Notes: generated by a model not told the origin, from the sequence alone. Positions 34,077 through 43,119 are shown, counted from the first letter of the stretch. The stretch is DNA of 64,000 nucleotides from Chloroflexota bacterium (GCA_026708115.1 JAPOVL010000013.1:330752-394751), one strand, 5' to 3'. A program made the numbers and translations.

Positions 34077-34108
34077 AGGGCGAGCCCACGGCTCGCCCTC
34101 TTCTTTTG
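34077..34108 (+). terminator. Intrinsic terminator of the secE-nusG-rplKA operon
   Basis: GGGCGAGCC-CAC-GGCTCGCCC is a perfect 9-bp stem, followed by TCTTCTTTT. It ends the ribosomal operon after rplA. Confidence 0.85.
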
Positions 34109-34129
34109 CCCGGCTCCGAATGAAGCGTT

Positions 34130-34666
34130 TTAGGCTTTGAGGCGCTCGAAGTATTGCTTGCGGAATTTGGCGACTTTTGGCGCGATGACGTAGGCGCAAT
34201 AGCCCTGTGTGGGATTGTTGGCGAAGTAGTTCTGGTGGTAGTTCTCGGCAACCCAGAATGTACTTGCCGGGGTGACCTCGGTCACAAATTGCTTCGGATA
34301 AAGCTCCTCCGCTTCCAGGCGCTTGATCGTGTCCTCTGCGATTTGACGTTGCTCTTCCGTGTGGTGCCAGATACCCGAACGATACTGCGGCCCGCGGTCG
34401 TTTCCTTGTCGGTTTAGTGTGGTGGGATCGTGGATGGTGAAGAAGATGTTCAGCACGTCTTGGAAACTAATGATCTCGTTGTCAAAACTGACATTGACGA
34501 CCTCCGCATGGCCAGTGGTCTTGGCGCAGACCTGCTCATAAGTCGGGTTGTCGACATGGCCGCCCATGTAACCGGATATCGCCGATTCAACGCCGGTCAA
34601 CTGGCTGTAGACAGCTTCCACACACCAAAAGCAGCCGCCGCCCAAGGTCGCTATTTCATTGCCCAT
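34130..34666 (-). CDS. msrA: Peptide methionine-S-sulfoxide reductase MsrA
   Basis: 178 residues. The catalytic Cys12 is in GGCFWCVE. The GYMGGHVDNPTYEQVC and GHAEVVNVSFD blocks are typical of the family, as is YHQNYF near the C-terminus. It reduces methionine-S-sulfoxide in proteins. It is monocistronic and convergent with the ribosomal operon. Confidence 0.96.
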   Translation of the reverse strand: MGNEIATLGGGCFWCVEAVYSQLTGVESAISGYMGGHVDNPTYEQVCAKTTGHAEVVNVSFDNEIISFQDVLNIFFTIHDPTTLNRQGNDRGPQYRSGIWHHTEEQRQIAEDTIKRLEAEELYPKQFVTEVTPASTFWVAENYHQNYFANNPTQGYCAYVIAPKVAKFRKQYFERLKA

Positions 34667-34754
34667 GATTCTTGTCCTTCCGTCCTGTTGGTCCTGCTTA
34701 CAGTATGGACGCCGATTATTGCCGAATTCCTACAGCAGCGTTAAATCTTCGTCA

Positions 34755-34840
34755 GAGCCGCTCGGCGACGGCGAAAAGTCTGCCCCGCCCGCGTACATGG
34801 AGCCCGCTCGTCGAATGAGCGCCGCGGTTTACATAAACAG
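34755..34840 (-). repeat. Dispersed two-hairpin repeat, divergent copy downstream of rsmA
   Basis: The order is reversed: AGCCGCTCGGCGACGGCGAA first, then a CGCTC/GAGCG stem near 34804-34820, ending in TTTACATAAAC. It overlaps the last codons of rsmA. Confidence 0.65.
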
Positions 34841-35671
34841 TACATCGCCGCTCTGATGAATGCTCCGGGTCAAGCCGGCCCATTCCGACAGCGTTAGCGT
34901 CTCGGCGCGGCGCTGAGGGTCAATGCCGGCCGCGGATAGCAGTTCGCTTGTCCGTGCGGAGCTGATACCGAGCCCTCCCGACAGCGCGTTCTTGAGCTGT
35001 TTGCGTTTCATGCTGAATCCGGCCCTGACCACGCGAAAAAAGGCTTCAGTGGAAGGCACGGCGACGGGGGCGCGCTCATGCGTTTCGATCCGCACGATGG
35101 CGCTGTGGATGTTGGGTCGCGGCCAAAAGACGGCCGGGCTCAACTTGCTGACGATCTGCGGGGCGCCATAATACTGGAGCGCAACCGAAAGCAGGTTCAT
35201 CACGCCCTGGCCCGCAACGATTCGTTCCGCTACCTCGTATTGCATCGTCAACACCATGCGCCGCGGCGGCAAATCGGCTTCGAGGAAGTGCCAGAGAATG
35301 GCGCTGCTGATATAGTAAGGCAGGTTGGCGACCACGACGTATTCCTGATTCCCCATCAGCGTGTTGATGTCGGTTTTAAGCACGTCATCGAAAACAAGAT
35401 AGACATTGGACACATCGTCGAAGCGATCTTCAAGTACAGGTTGCAGCCGTTGATCTACTTCGATTGCGAAAACCTCGCGGCAGCCTTCGGCCAATTTCGC
35501 CGTGAGAGAGCCGGTGCCTGCTCCGACTTCCACCACCGTGTCGGCGGCTGTCAGGGCTGCGGAATCGACGATCTTGTCCAAGGCCTGCGGGTCGTGCATG
35601 AAGTTCTGCCCCAGGCTCTTTTTGGGGAAGAGATCGTAGCTTTCGAGAAGCATTTTGGGATTGGAAACCAT
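34829..35671 (-). CDS. rsmA: 16S rRNA dimethyladenosine transferase (KsgA)
   Basis: 280 residues. The SAM-binding motif is VVEVGAGTGSLT; the target-base motif IV is NLPYYIS. KKSLGQNFMHD is the conserved N-terminal RNA contact. It dimethylates A1518 and A1519 in helix 45 of 16S rRNA late in 30S assembly. A second ATG at codon 7 is possible, but GAGG before the first ATG supports the longer form. The gene is flanked on both sides by the dispersed two-hairpin repeat. Confidence 0.96.
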   Translation of the reverse strand: MVSNPKMLLESYDLFPKKSLGQNFMHDPQALDKIVDSAALTAADTVVEVGAGTGSLTAKLAEGCREVFAIEVDQRLQPVLEDRFDDVSNVYLVFDDVLKTDINTLMGNQEYVVVANLPYYISSAILWHFLEADLPPRRMVLTMQYEVAERIVAGQGVMNLLSVALQYYGAPQIVSKLSPAVFWPRPNIHSAIVRIETHERAPVAVPSTEAFFRVVRAGFSMKRKQLKNALSGGLGISSARTSELLSAAGIDPQRRAETLTLSEWAGLTRSIHQSGDVLFM

Positions 35672-35718
35672 CGCGCCTCGCTCACAGGCCGCATACCATC
35701 GCGCCGATCAGTAAACCG

Positions 35719-35799
35719 TAGCCGCTCGGCGGAAATGAAAAGATCCGCCGCGCTCACACTTTAATAAACTCGCTATATGCATGAGCAAGGGAGTTTATT
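35719..35799 (-). repeat. Dispersed two-hairpin repeat upstream of rsmA
   Basis: The reverse complement contains AATAAACTCCCTTGCTCATGC, as in the copy at 38165, then the GTGTGAGCGCGGCGGATC linker and the truncated end hairpin CCGCCGAGCGGCT. The first stem is broken here. Confidence 0.75.
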
Positions 35800-35855
35800 G
35801 AAAGAGTGCCAGGGCTGTGAATAGGGGAAGCCGGGCAACCGGGCCAAGGCCGCGC

Positions 35856-36281
35856 CTATCCTCCCTCCAGCGCCATACCGACGAAATAGGTGGGACTGCC
35901 TAGCAGACGATGGATGGGGCACCTGCTGGCGATATCGTAAAGACGCTCCCGCTGCTTGTCGTCCAGATCGCCGTGAAATGTCAAAGCCTTCCGCACCTCA
36001 TGCACATAGAGGTCTTCGCCGTCATGCATAGGATAGTCCGAGCCTTTGAATCGCTCATAATCAACTTTTACGTCGACGGCCTGCAAGTCCCAGCCCTTGC
36101 GCTCGGCGTACATTTTGCAAGTGATTGCCATGCACGAGCCCAGCGCGCCGAGCATCATTTCACCGGGCGTAGGGGCCGTATCGCCGCCGCCATCTTCGAC
36201 CGGTTCGTCGATATGCCATTTGTGGCGACGCACTTTGATCGTGGTTCGGGTGTCATCGCTTAACGTGATTTCAACAGGCAT
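35856..36281 (-). CDS. OsmC/Ohr family protein
   Basis: 141 residues. The two reactive cysteines of the family are present: Cys50 in ALGSCMAITCKMYAERKG and Cys121 in SRCPIHRLL. OsmC and Ohr proteins reduce organic hydroperoxides using this pair. A GGAGG ribosome-binding site precedes the ATG. The sequence is of the general OsmC type rather than Ohr proper. A role in thiol or peroxide stress fits the nearby msrA, although the two are not in one operon. Confidence 0.9.
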   Translation of the reverse strand: MPVEITLSDDTRTTIKVRRHKWHIDEPVEDGGGDTAPTPGEMMLGALGSCMAITCKMYAERKGWDLQAVDVKVDYERFKGSDYPMHDGEDLYVHEVRKALTFHGDLDDKQRERLYDIASRCPIHRLLGSPTYFVGMALEGG

Positions 36282-36329
36282 GCCACCCTCCTTGCGTCAT
36301 TCGATTAGAGCGGTCTTAAGGTTCTGACC

Positions 36330-36911
36330 TCAGTCCTGTCTTTTGGGAAACAGAAGGCTGATTTCCAGTTCAAAGCCGGGCAGAATTTCTTGGCCGCTCA
36401 GTTGGTCGCCCACACCGAGAAACTCAGAGCGCAATTGACCGGTTTCATCTTGGCGCCACACTTCGACGATTTCTTGTTTAGGCAATACGAGCCAAACTAT
36501 GGTCGTGCCGCGCCGTAGATAAACTTCCGCTTTTCGGCGTATTTTAGCAAGCGTGTCAAAAGGCGAACGAATCTCCACCGCCAGGTCTGGCATCACGGGT
36601 ACATATTTCTCTGTTGGCGGCTGTGGCAGCCGGTCGTAGCGCATAAAAGCTACATCGGGACCCAGCAGTGTGTGGCGATCATCCGCCGAAAAATATCCTG
36701 ATTCTATTGTGATTTCACCTAATTCGTGCTCATTATTGAAAAGGGTCAAATAAAACGAAATCTTTGCTGCAAGAATCCCATGTCTTCTACCCGGTGGTAC
36801 CATAGTGAACAATTCTCCGTCGATGAGTTCGAAGCGGACATTTTCGTTGTCGGGATCGTGCGCCAATCTCCAGACATCATCCACATCAAATAGGCGCTCT
36901 TGAACCACCAT
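36330..36911 (-). CDS. Uma2-family PD-(D/E)xK nuclease-like protein
   Basis: 193 residues. The Uma2 fold is marked by FELIDGELFTMVPPGRRHG near residue 27, GPDVAFM with Asp86, PDLAVEIRSP with Glu113, and the Lys in RRKAEVYL around residue 127. These give a complete D-E-K nuclease core. Uma2 genes are abundant and multi-copy in cyanobacteria and Chloroflexota; their biological role is unclear. It stands alone between two dispersed-repeat and stress genes. Confidence 0.88.
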   Translation of the reverse strand: MVVQERLFDVDDVWRLAHDPDNENVRFELIDGELFTMVPPGRRHGILAAKISFYLTLFNNEHELGEITIESGYFSADDRHTLLGPDVAFMRYDRLPQPPTEKYVPVMPDLAVEIRSPFDTLAKIRRKAEVYLRRGTTIVWLVLPKQEIVEVWRQDETGQLRSEFLGVGDQLSGQEILPGFELEISLLFPKRQD

Positions 36912-36953
36912 CGGAAGTTACACCTTTTGTCTTCGCTTGCCCAAGTATATCAC

Positions 36954-37034
36954 AGCCGCTCGGCGGCGGCGAAAAGGTCTGCCACGCTCACACAGAATAA
37001 CGAGCTTTCTCCTCGAAAGAGCGGGGAGTTTATA
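36954..37034 (-). repeat. Dispersed two-hairpin repeat between cox4 and the Uma2 gene
   Basis: The reverse complement reads stem CTTTC-GAGGA-GAAAG, then TGTGTGAGCGTGGCAGACC, then GCCGCCGCCGAGCGGCT. The first stem again differs in sequence but stays paired. Confidence 0.8.
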
Positions 37035-37077
37035 AAGAAAGTGGCGCCGGAAGCGTCATTGAAAGCGGTGCTGCGGC

Positions 37078-37470
37078 TTAGATTGAATATCCAGTCGGCG
37101 GGATGGCAAGGACGAACATCACCGATAGCGCGGCGATTAGCAGAGGCAGCAGGAGCACCACTGCTAGGATACGCTTCTCATCTTTCAGGTGCATATAGAA
37201 CCAGATAACCAGGCTTGACTTGACAATCGCGATCCCAAGTAGCAGGATCGCCTTGATCGCGGTAAGCGCTGCCGCCGCGCTAGGCGCGTCGTGGATCGCG
37301 CTTTTGAGGAATTCGGCGCTGAGGACTTCGATTACGGTCAGGATGGCCAACCCGCCAAAGACAACAGTATATATGCCGCCTTCCACGGTGATGTCGCGTC
37401 CGAGCAGCGTGACCGTGTTGCTGTGATGTCCGTGATCGTCCTGTGTCATTTCCTGGGAAGCTTCAACCAT
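37078..37470 (-). CDS. Cytochrome c oxidase subunit IV (COX4_pro-like)
   Basis: 130 residues with three membrane spans after a His-rich head (DDHGHHSN). The KSSLVIWFYMHLKDEKR segment between spans is characteristic of bacterial subunit IV (CtaF/CyoD-like). It stabilises the oxidase and is not catalytic. Last gene of the caa3 operon, 48 bp after ctaE. Confidence 0.85.
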   Translation of the reverse strand: MVEASQEMTQDDHGHHSNTVTLLGRDITVEGGIYTVVFGGLAILTVIEVLSAEFLKSAIHDAPSAAAALTAIKAILLLGIAIVKSSLVIWFYMHLKDEKRILAVVLLLPLLIAALSVMFVLAIPPTGYSI

Positions 37471-37484
37471 GTCTCACGCTCCTA

Positions 37485-37512
37485 GCCCGGCGAAAAGATC
37501 TGACGCGCTTGT
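37485..37512 (-). repeat. Fragment of the dispersed two-hairpin repeat
   Basis: AGCC-CGGCGAAAAGATCTG-CGCGCTTGTG matches the middle part of the minus-oriented copies at 35719 and 36954. The rest is missing. It lies between cox4 and ctaE. Confidence 0.5.
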
Positions 37513-37518
37513 GGTTCA

Positions 37519-38154
37519 TCATACCAGATAAATCAAGGTGAACAGCATAATCCAGACCACATCGACAAAGTGCCAGTACAGGCCGAACATTTCAATGCCA
37601 ATCGGGTTCTGATCGTAACGTCCCTTGGCGCCGCGCCGCATCACCTCCAGCGCCCAAAGCACGCCGACAAAGACGTGCGCGCCGTGGAAGAATGTCGGGG
37701 CATAAAAGCGCATGCCAAAAGTCTGCCACTGCGACTCGATGTCGTAGCCCAGTGTGATGCCCAGGTGCGCAAGTTCGCTGTATTCGATGTATTGACCGGC
37801 CAGGAATACTGCGCCGCCCAAAGCTGTCGCGCCGATCCAGCGCAGCATGCCCTGGCGATTGCCCTGCTGCATAGCCCGCAAACCCATCACCATGAAGAAG
37901 CTGCTGGCGAGCAAGACGAAGGTATTGGCGGTAACCAAGCCTACGCCGAGCTTTGAATGAGCCAGTTCCACGACATCCGGCTCATTGATGCGGAAAAGCA
38001 CATAGCCGACGATCATCATCGAGAAGATGACGATTTCGGATGCCAAGTAGAGCCACATGCCGAGCTTCATGTTCTCGTTATGTTCTTCAGCGCTCATGTG
38101 GCCGTGATCGTCGTGGGCAGGCGCGCTCAGTTGAGTAGCGGTCATTTCTGCCAT
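37519..38154 (-). CDS. ctaE: Cytochrome c oxidase subunit III
   Basis: 211 residues, five spans. KLGMWLYLASEIVIFSMMIVGY and TFFHGAHVFVG are conserved subunit III blocks, and YWHFVDVVWIMLFTLIYL is the classical C-terminus. The head is His-rich (HDDHGHMSAEEH). Subunit III binds subunit I and protects its turnover. A second subunit III-like gene lies upstream in the same operon. Confidence 0.93.
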   Translation of the reverse strand: MAEMTATQLSAPAHDDHGHMSAEEHNENMKLGMWLYLASEIVIFSMMIVGYVLFRINEPDVVELAHSKLGVGLVTANTFVLLASSFFMVMGLRAMQQGNRQGMLRWIGATALGGAVFLAGQYIEYSELAHLGITLGYDIESQWQTFGMRFYAPTFFHGAHVFVGVLWALEVMRRGAKGRYDQNPIGIEMFGLYWHFVDVVWIMLFTLIYLV

Positions 38155-38164
38155 GCTATGTCAC

Positions 38165-38256
38165 TCTCCTTATTTCACAAACTCCCTTGCTCATGCAAGG
38201 AGAGGGCTTGTTATCTTGTGTGAGCGCGGCGGTCCTTCTCGCTGCCGCCGAGCGGC
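38165..38256 (+). repeat. Dispersed two-hairpin repeat inside the caa3 operon
   Basis: First hairpin CCTTGC-TCAT-GCAAGG (38185-38200), linker TGTGTGAGCGCGGCGG, end hairpin GCCGC-CGA-GCGGC (38244-38256). It abuts the stop codon of the next gene on the minus strand. Confidence 0.85.
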
Positions 38257-39264
38257 TTATTTTTCGTAACCAATGGCGCGCGGAATCGCGCGTATCACGC
38301 CCGCGACGCCGCCGGCGATCTTGCCCATTTCTCGGACGGGAAGTATCTGTGTGCGGTCGCCGTCTGTTGGATCAACTTCTTGCGCCTGCTTGACGCCGCG
38401 ATGCGCCAGATAAAAGAATACCGCGATCCCGCCGGCTGCCAGCGCCAGGGAGATGAATATGACGAAGATAAACCCGAGCAGCACTGTGAACTGGCTGGTG
38501 CCTTCAATGGTCTGGTTTGAAAAATGATCGGGCGGCAAGAGCAGACCCAGGATGTCTTGTATGGGAATGACGAAATCGCCGAACCCGTTGGCGGCGGCAT
38601 CGGCGTTGGGTTCCGTGGCCGTCTGCAAGCGCAGGCCATGCGGGAAAAGCGCGAAGGCGAATAATATGATCGTGCTGACCACAGAAATCGTTAGCACCAG
38701 GAAGAGTTGGCCGGCGTAAAAGACCATGGTCTGCCACAAGCAGGACAGGCTCATCAAAACCGCGCCCAGCGTACCCGGGATGCCGGCAATAGCGCCCAGA
38801 AAGAAGCGCCAGCCGCCGAAGATCGCCAGCCAGATTAAGAACCAGACGACATTGATGATCCAGCGGATCAGCAGCAGCCCCAGGTTCAAATAGGGGAATT
38901 GCATGGGCTTGGGCGCGTCGTTGATGATCTGCCAGGCCAGGTCCCAGAGCCATTTCCCCAGCCGAAAGACGGGTCCGCTGGTCCGCAGCGTGAATTCGCT
39001 TTCCGGCGCCTTTTCTTCTTCTTCGTGGGCGTGGTCGCCATGTTCGCTCATCTTGGGGTCGAAGGCGCCAACACCCCACATGAACGCGAACATGGACGCA
39101 AATGCCGCCAGGACCAGCCCGACTTGCGCGCCTTCGCTGCTATCTGCATTCATCCAGACCGGATCCATGTCTTGCAAACTGCGAATGCCATAGACAATCG
39201 CCAGCGACAAGACGAATACGGCAATCATGTAAGGTATGGCCCGCGCCAGACCGGGTTTGTCCAT
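38257..39264 (-). CDS. Membrane protein of unknown function in the caa3 operon
   Basis: 335 residues with about six spans: two N-terminal, then a His/Glu-rich loop (HGDHAHEEEEK at about 76-86), then four more around 125-290, and a basic cytoplasmic tail. No cofactor-binding pattern of known oxidase subunits is seen. The His-rich loop echoes those of subunits III and IV in this operon. It sits between the two subunit III genes, so an accessory or assembly role is likely but not shown. Confidence 0.75.
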   Translation of the reverse strand: MDKPGLARAIPYMIAVFVLSLAIVYGIRSLQDMDPVWMNADSSEGAQVGLVLAAFASMFAFMWGVGAFDPKMSEHGDHAHEEEEKAPESEFTLRTSGPVFRLGKWLWDLAWQIINDAPKPMQFPYLNLGLLLIRWIINVVWFLIWLAIFGGWRFFLGAIAGIPGTLGAVLMSLSCLWQTMVFYAGQLFLVLTISVVSTIILFAFALFPHGLRLQTATEPNADAAANGFGDFVIPIQDILGLLLPPDHFSNQTIEGTSQFTVLLGFIFVIFISLALAAGGIAVFFYLAHRGVKQAQEVDPTDGDRTQILPVREMGKIAGGVAGVIRAIPRAIGYEK

Positions 39265-39340
39265 GAAATGCTACTCCCTACGACTGATGGCCTGTCCTAC
39301 CCACAAGTCTTTCTTTCAATCACCTGTTCCGGCCAGAATA

Positions 39341-39952
39341 TTAGCGAATCCAATAGAGCACCACGTAAAAGAGCATCCAGGCGAAGGTGACGAAATACCA
39401 TAACTTGGCCGCGCCTTCCACCGCCCAGGAATCGTGTTCATCGCCACTGTATTTGCCCAGGTTTGCACCCTGATAAACGCGACACATAATCGCGAGGATT
39501 GCCAAGGCATGAACAAAGTGAAATCCTGTCATCAAACGAAAGGTATTGCCATATTGCGTCGCCATCGCGGCGGCGGACACGTTCAGAAATTCATAGACGA
39601 TGATCGCCATGAACAGGGCGCCCAGCCCAATCGCCAGCCGCCACTTGACAAGAAACGCGGCGCCAAACCCACTGCGCAGGACTTTCAGCGCCTGCGCGAC
39701 CAATATTGAACTGAAGAGCAAAGCCAGGGTGGCCACGCTGGGCAAGAGCAGGTCGAAAGGCGGGACGCCGGCTGGCGGCCACTGCGAATAGTTGAAGCGC
39801 AGTTGCCAGTTGACTACGATCAAAGCGACGAAAGCCATGATCCAACTGACCTGGAAGATGTTCATGCCGAGCCGGTTGTTCTTCAGGCGAATCGCAGCAG
39901 CTCGCTGATCGCTGATTTTTTGTTTCTCAACCCGTTCGATGTAGGTCGTCAT
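39341..39952 (-). CDS. Heme-copper oxidase subunit III-like protein, second copy
   Basis: 203 residues from the ATG; the frame continues two codons to a TTG. Five spans. It has LTGFHFVHALAILAIM in place of the THFFHG-type block, and KLWYFVTFAWMLFYVVLYWI at the end, both subunit III features. It is clearly diverged from ctaE. It lies directly after ctaD with a 57-bp gap. Two subunit III forms could be alternatives or could both be part of one enlarged complex. Confidence 0.8.
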   Translation of the reverse strand: MTTYIERVEKQKISDQRAAAIRLKNNRLGMNIFQVSWIMAFVALIVVNWQLRFNYSQWPPAGVPPFDLLLPSVATLALLFSSILVAQALKVLRSGFGAAFLVKWRLAIGLGALFMAIIVYEFLNVSAAAMATQYGNTFRLMTGFHFVHALAILAIMCRVYQGANLGKYSGDEHDSWAVEGAAKLWYFVTFAWMLFYVVLYWIR

Positions 39953-40009
39953 GTTCAACTCTACAGACTCCGCAACTTGCGCGCGGTTCGCACAAACGCC
40001 AAATCGCGC

Positions 40010-41701
40010 CTAGTCGGCGCCGGAAGGCGCTGCTTCGCGCCGGTCAAATGCCATATCTATCGCTTCAATATAAGCCGTTGCCGCTTTGGTGCCATAGCCG
40101 TAGGGATCTTCGTAAGGAATAGGATCGTCATGGAAGTTGGTTGGCGGCGGTGGCGAGGTCGTGGCCCATTCCAGGGTCAAGGCGCGCCAGGGATTGGCGC
40201 CGGCGATCGGTCCATGAAAGTAGCTGCGCGCAATATTGTAAAGGACGATAAAGGTCGAGAATCCCAAGACAAATGCGGCAAGGCTGATTAGCCTGTTAAA
40301 GTCGGTGAAGGCGGGATCGTAGACGGCGACGCGACGCGGCATGCCCAGCATGCCAACGATGTGCATCGGGAAAAAGGTGATCAGGAAGCCCAAATACGTG
40401 AAGACGAAATGGATCCTGCCCAGCGTTTCATCCATCATGCGGCCGGTGATCTTGGGGAACCAATGATAGAGCGCCGCGTAGATGGCGAAGACGCTGCCGC
40501 CGAATAGCACAAAGTGGAAATGGCTGACGACAAAGTAGGTATCGTGAACGTGAATATCAAAGGGCAGCGCCGCCAGCATGACGCCGGTGATGCCGCCGAT
40601 GACAAACATCGACATAAAGCCGAGCGCGAAGAGCATGGCGCTGGTGAAACGGATCTTGCCGCCCCAGATTGTGCCCAGCCAACTGAACATCTTGATGCCG
40701 GTGGGCACGGCGATAATCATGGTGGTGATCATGAAGGGAATCCGCAATTCCGGTTGCAGGCTGGTGAACATGTGGTGCGCCCATACGGTGAAGCCGACAA
40801 TCGCAATGGCCATGCTGGAAAGCCCGACCATGCGATAACCGAAAACGGGCTTGCGACTGTGGATTGAGAGCACCTCGGAAAGCACGCCCATGCCCGGCAA
40901 AACCATGATGTACACGGCCGGATGGCTGTAGAACCAGAAAATATTCTGCCAGAGCAAGACGTCCCCGCCGCCGGAGGCGTCAAAAAAAGTGGTGCCCGTC
41001 ATGCGATCTAGCAACAGCAGTGTCAAGGCGCCCGCCAAGAAAGGCGTCGCCATTACGGCGATGATGCTCGTCGCCAGCACCGCCCAACAGAGCAGCGGCA
41101 TGCGCCAGATGGTCATCTCCGGCGGGCGCATGTTAAGAATGGTGACGATGAAGTTGATCGAACCCAGAATCGACGACAGCCCCAGCAAATGCGCGCCCAG
41201 CGCCCAAAGCGTTTGACCATCTCCGCTGAAAAGCGTCGACAGCGGCGGATAGGAGGTCCAGCCGGCTTCGGCAGGACTGACGAAGTAACCCAGCAGCATG
41301 ACGACCCCCGCCGGTGGTATCAGCCAGAAAGCGAAGGCATTGAGCCAGGGGAAGGCCATGTCTTTTGCGCCGAGCTGCAGGGGCACGACGAAATTGCCGT
41401 AAGCCGCCCACATGGGAATGATGAAGAGGAAGATCATGATGGTGCCGTGCATGGTGAAGAGGCTGTTATAGGCCGCGCCCGATACCATAAAGTCCAGTTC
41501 GGGCGTCCAAAGCTCAAGCCGGATGCCCATGGCTAGCGCGCCACCGATGATGAAGAAGAGCAGGGAAGTGACGCCGTATTGTACGCCGATGATCTTGTGA
41601 TCAACACTCCAACGCAGGTACTCGCTTAGCGCCGGGCGCCTAACCGCTTCGATCTCTTGTCTTGATTGTCCTCCCCCAAGGGGTACGGCAATTGTCGCCA
41701 T
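40010..41701 (-). CDS. ctaD: Cytochrome c oxidase subunit I, A2 type
   Basis: 563 residues, twelve spans. His85 (MHGT) ligates low-spin heme. CuB and the His-Tyr crosslink are in YSHPAVY (Tyr258, Ser259, His260, Tyr264). The HDTYFVVSHFHFV block holds the heme a and a3 ligands. Canonical A1 enzymes have Glu in GHPEVY at the end of the D-channel; here it is Ala, with the Tyr-Ser pair just before. That is the defining YS motif of A2-type oxidases. The enzyme reduces oxygen and pumps protons. The tail (PSGAD) is short. Confidence 0.95.
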   Translation of the reverse strand: MATIAVPLGGGQSRQEIEAVRRPALSEYLRWSVDHKIIGVQYGVTSLLFFIIGGALAMGIRLELWTPELDFMVSGAAYNSLFTMHGTIMIFLFIIPMWAAYGNFVVPLQLGAKDMAFPWLNAFAFWLIPPAGVVMLLGYFVSPAEAGWTSYPPLSTLFSGDGQTLWALGAHLLGLSSILGSINFIVTILNMRPPEMTIWRMPLLCWAVLATSIIAVMATPFLAGALTLLLLDRMTGTTFFDASGGGDVLLWQNIFWFYSHPAVYIMVLPGMGVLSEVLSIHSRKPVFGYRMVGLSSMAIAIVGFTVWAHHMFTSLQPELRIPFMITTMIIAVPTGIKMFSWLGTIWGGKIRFTSAMLFALGFMSMFVIGGITGVMLAALPFDIHVHDTYFVVSHFHFVLFGGSVFAIYAALYHWFPKITGRMMDETLGRIHFVFTYLGFLITFFPMHIVGMLGMPRRVAVYDPAFTDFNRLISLAAFVLGFSTFIVLYNIARSYFHGPIAGANPWRALTLEWATTSPPPPTNFHDDPIPYEDPYGYGTKAATAYIEAIDMAFDRREAAPSGAD

Positions 41702-41775
41702 TGTCTCGCCTCTTTACTCAGCGTCAAATATGCTGCTGCTTTGCTGCATTTTCTGCTATGGTCCCCATCTTGGCG

Positions 41776-43119
41776 CTACGCGGAATCGTTTTGTGCATTC
41801 GATTCTGCCGCTTCTTCGACAGCCCCTGTGTCCGGTGTCCCGTCCTCCACTGCGGCGTCATCGCTCATGCCAAAAGTTATATCTACCTCCATCGCGAACA
41901 CGGTCATGATCGCATCGGGAATGGCGGTGACGCTGTTTTCCATATCGCAGTCGGATTGCTCACCCTGCGTACAAAGGTAAGCCACGATTGAATAGAGTTG
42001 TTCGGGTGTCATGACATTGGCGGCATCGACCACGTCCGGCCCAAAAGCCGCCATTTGCTGGTCATAACCCGGCACCCTGAACGCGCCGGAGTTCCAGATC
42101 GAGTTGGCAATGTACTCTTCTGCCGATTGGCCCGGCACGCGCTCCCCGGCGCGATCGGCGATCCCGTTCAGGGGCGGTCCGGTAAGCCCCGTCCATCCTA
42201 GGCTGTCGAGCACGTGGCAACTGTTGCAGATATAGTTTTGGATTTCCACTTCACCGCGCAGCACGGGATCCGCCGGCGGATTGAGAATCGCGTGAATCGC
42301 CGGCTCAAAGAATTGTTCCAGGTATTGCGCCTCGTCTTCGTATACGATCACCGCGCCACGCATGCGTCCATGGCCATCCCCGCACAGTTCGGCGCAGACG
42401 ATAGGATACTCGGCGGGATACACAACTCCCTCGATACGGACCGGCGTGAAGCGCAGCTCGGTGGGCCGTCCCCCTTGCCTGGGATCGCCCGGCAGCAAAT
42501 CCTGCTTGACGCGCATCGCCGGCACCCAATAGGAATGGATGACGTCTTGCGTCTGCAAACTCAGATCGACATTCTGACCAATGTAAGTATGTAAATTGGC
42601 GCCGCTATTGATGATGATTGCATCGCCATTTGGCGTTAGGCGTCCGGTCTCGTAGGTATGTGTCCAGGCATAGCGCGCCCCTATCACGTTGATCGGAATG
42701 GAAGCGCCATTGACCATATTGACGTTGGCTTTGGGCGCGGAGTTCTGGCTCCAGACATTGAAGCTGATAACCGCCAGAAAGACGACCACCAGCGACGGGA
42801 TAACTGTCCAAACGATTTCCAGTACCATGTTTCCGTGATAAGTAGGTCCGTCGCTCGTATCGTCCCCGCGCGCGCGGAACGCGATCACCGAGATCAGCAA
42901 CATGCCTTGGATCAAGAAGAACACGATGCCGCCGACAATCATCAAGATGAAGAAGAGCTCGTCCACGCTCTTGGATTCCGCCGAGGCTTGCGGTGGAAAA
43001 ATGCCGGGAATAAATGTGGTAAACCAGTTGATGCCGACGACGCTAACCAGCAGATAAACCGCGGCAACGACAATCGTTGTCGGACTTATCGATGGTCTGT
43101 TTCCATAGTTGTTAGCCAT
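41776..43119 (-). CDS. ctaC: Cytochrome c oxidase subunit II with fused cytochrome c (caa3)
   Basis: 447 residues. Two spans are followed by the cupredoxin domain with the CuA ligands His195, Cys242, Cys246, His250 and Met253 (CAELCGDGHGRM). A class I cytochrome c domain begins with the heme site CNSCH at 298-302, and the likely axial Met is in QQMAAFG. A low-complexity acidic tail of about 50 residues closes the protein, an unusual addition. The fusion lets the subunit take electrons without soluble cytochrome c. First gene of the operon. Confidence 0.95.
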   Translation of the reverse strand: MANNYGNRPSISPTTIVVAAVYLLVSVVGINWFTTFIPGIFPPQASAESKSVDELFFILMIVGGIVFFLIQGMLLISVIAFRARGDDTSDGPTYHGNMVLEIVWTVIPSLVVVFLAVISFNVWSQNSAPKANVNMVNGASIPINVIGARYAWTHTYETGRLTPNGDAIIINSGANLHTYIGQNVDLSLQTQDVIHSYWVPAMRVKQDLLPGDPRQGGRPTELRFTPVRIEGVVYPAEYPIVCAELCGDGHGRMRGAVIVYEDEAQYLEQFFEPAIHAILNPPADPVLRGEVEIQNYICNSCHVLDSLGWTGLTGPPLNGIADRAGERVPGQSAEEYIANSIWNSGAFRVPGYDQQMAAFGPDVVDAANVMTPEQLYSIVAYLCTQGEQSDCDMENSVTAIPDAIMTVFAMEVDITFGMSDDAAVEDGTPDTGAVEEAAESNAQNDSA

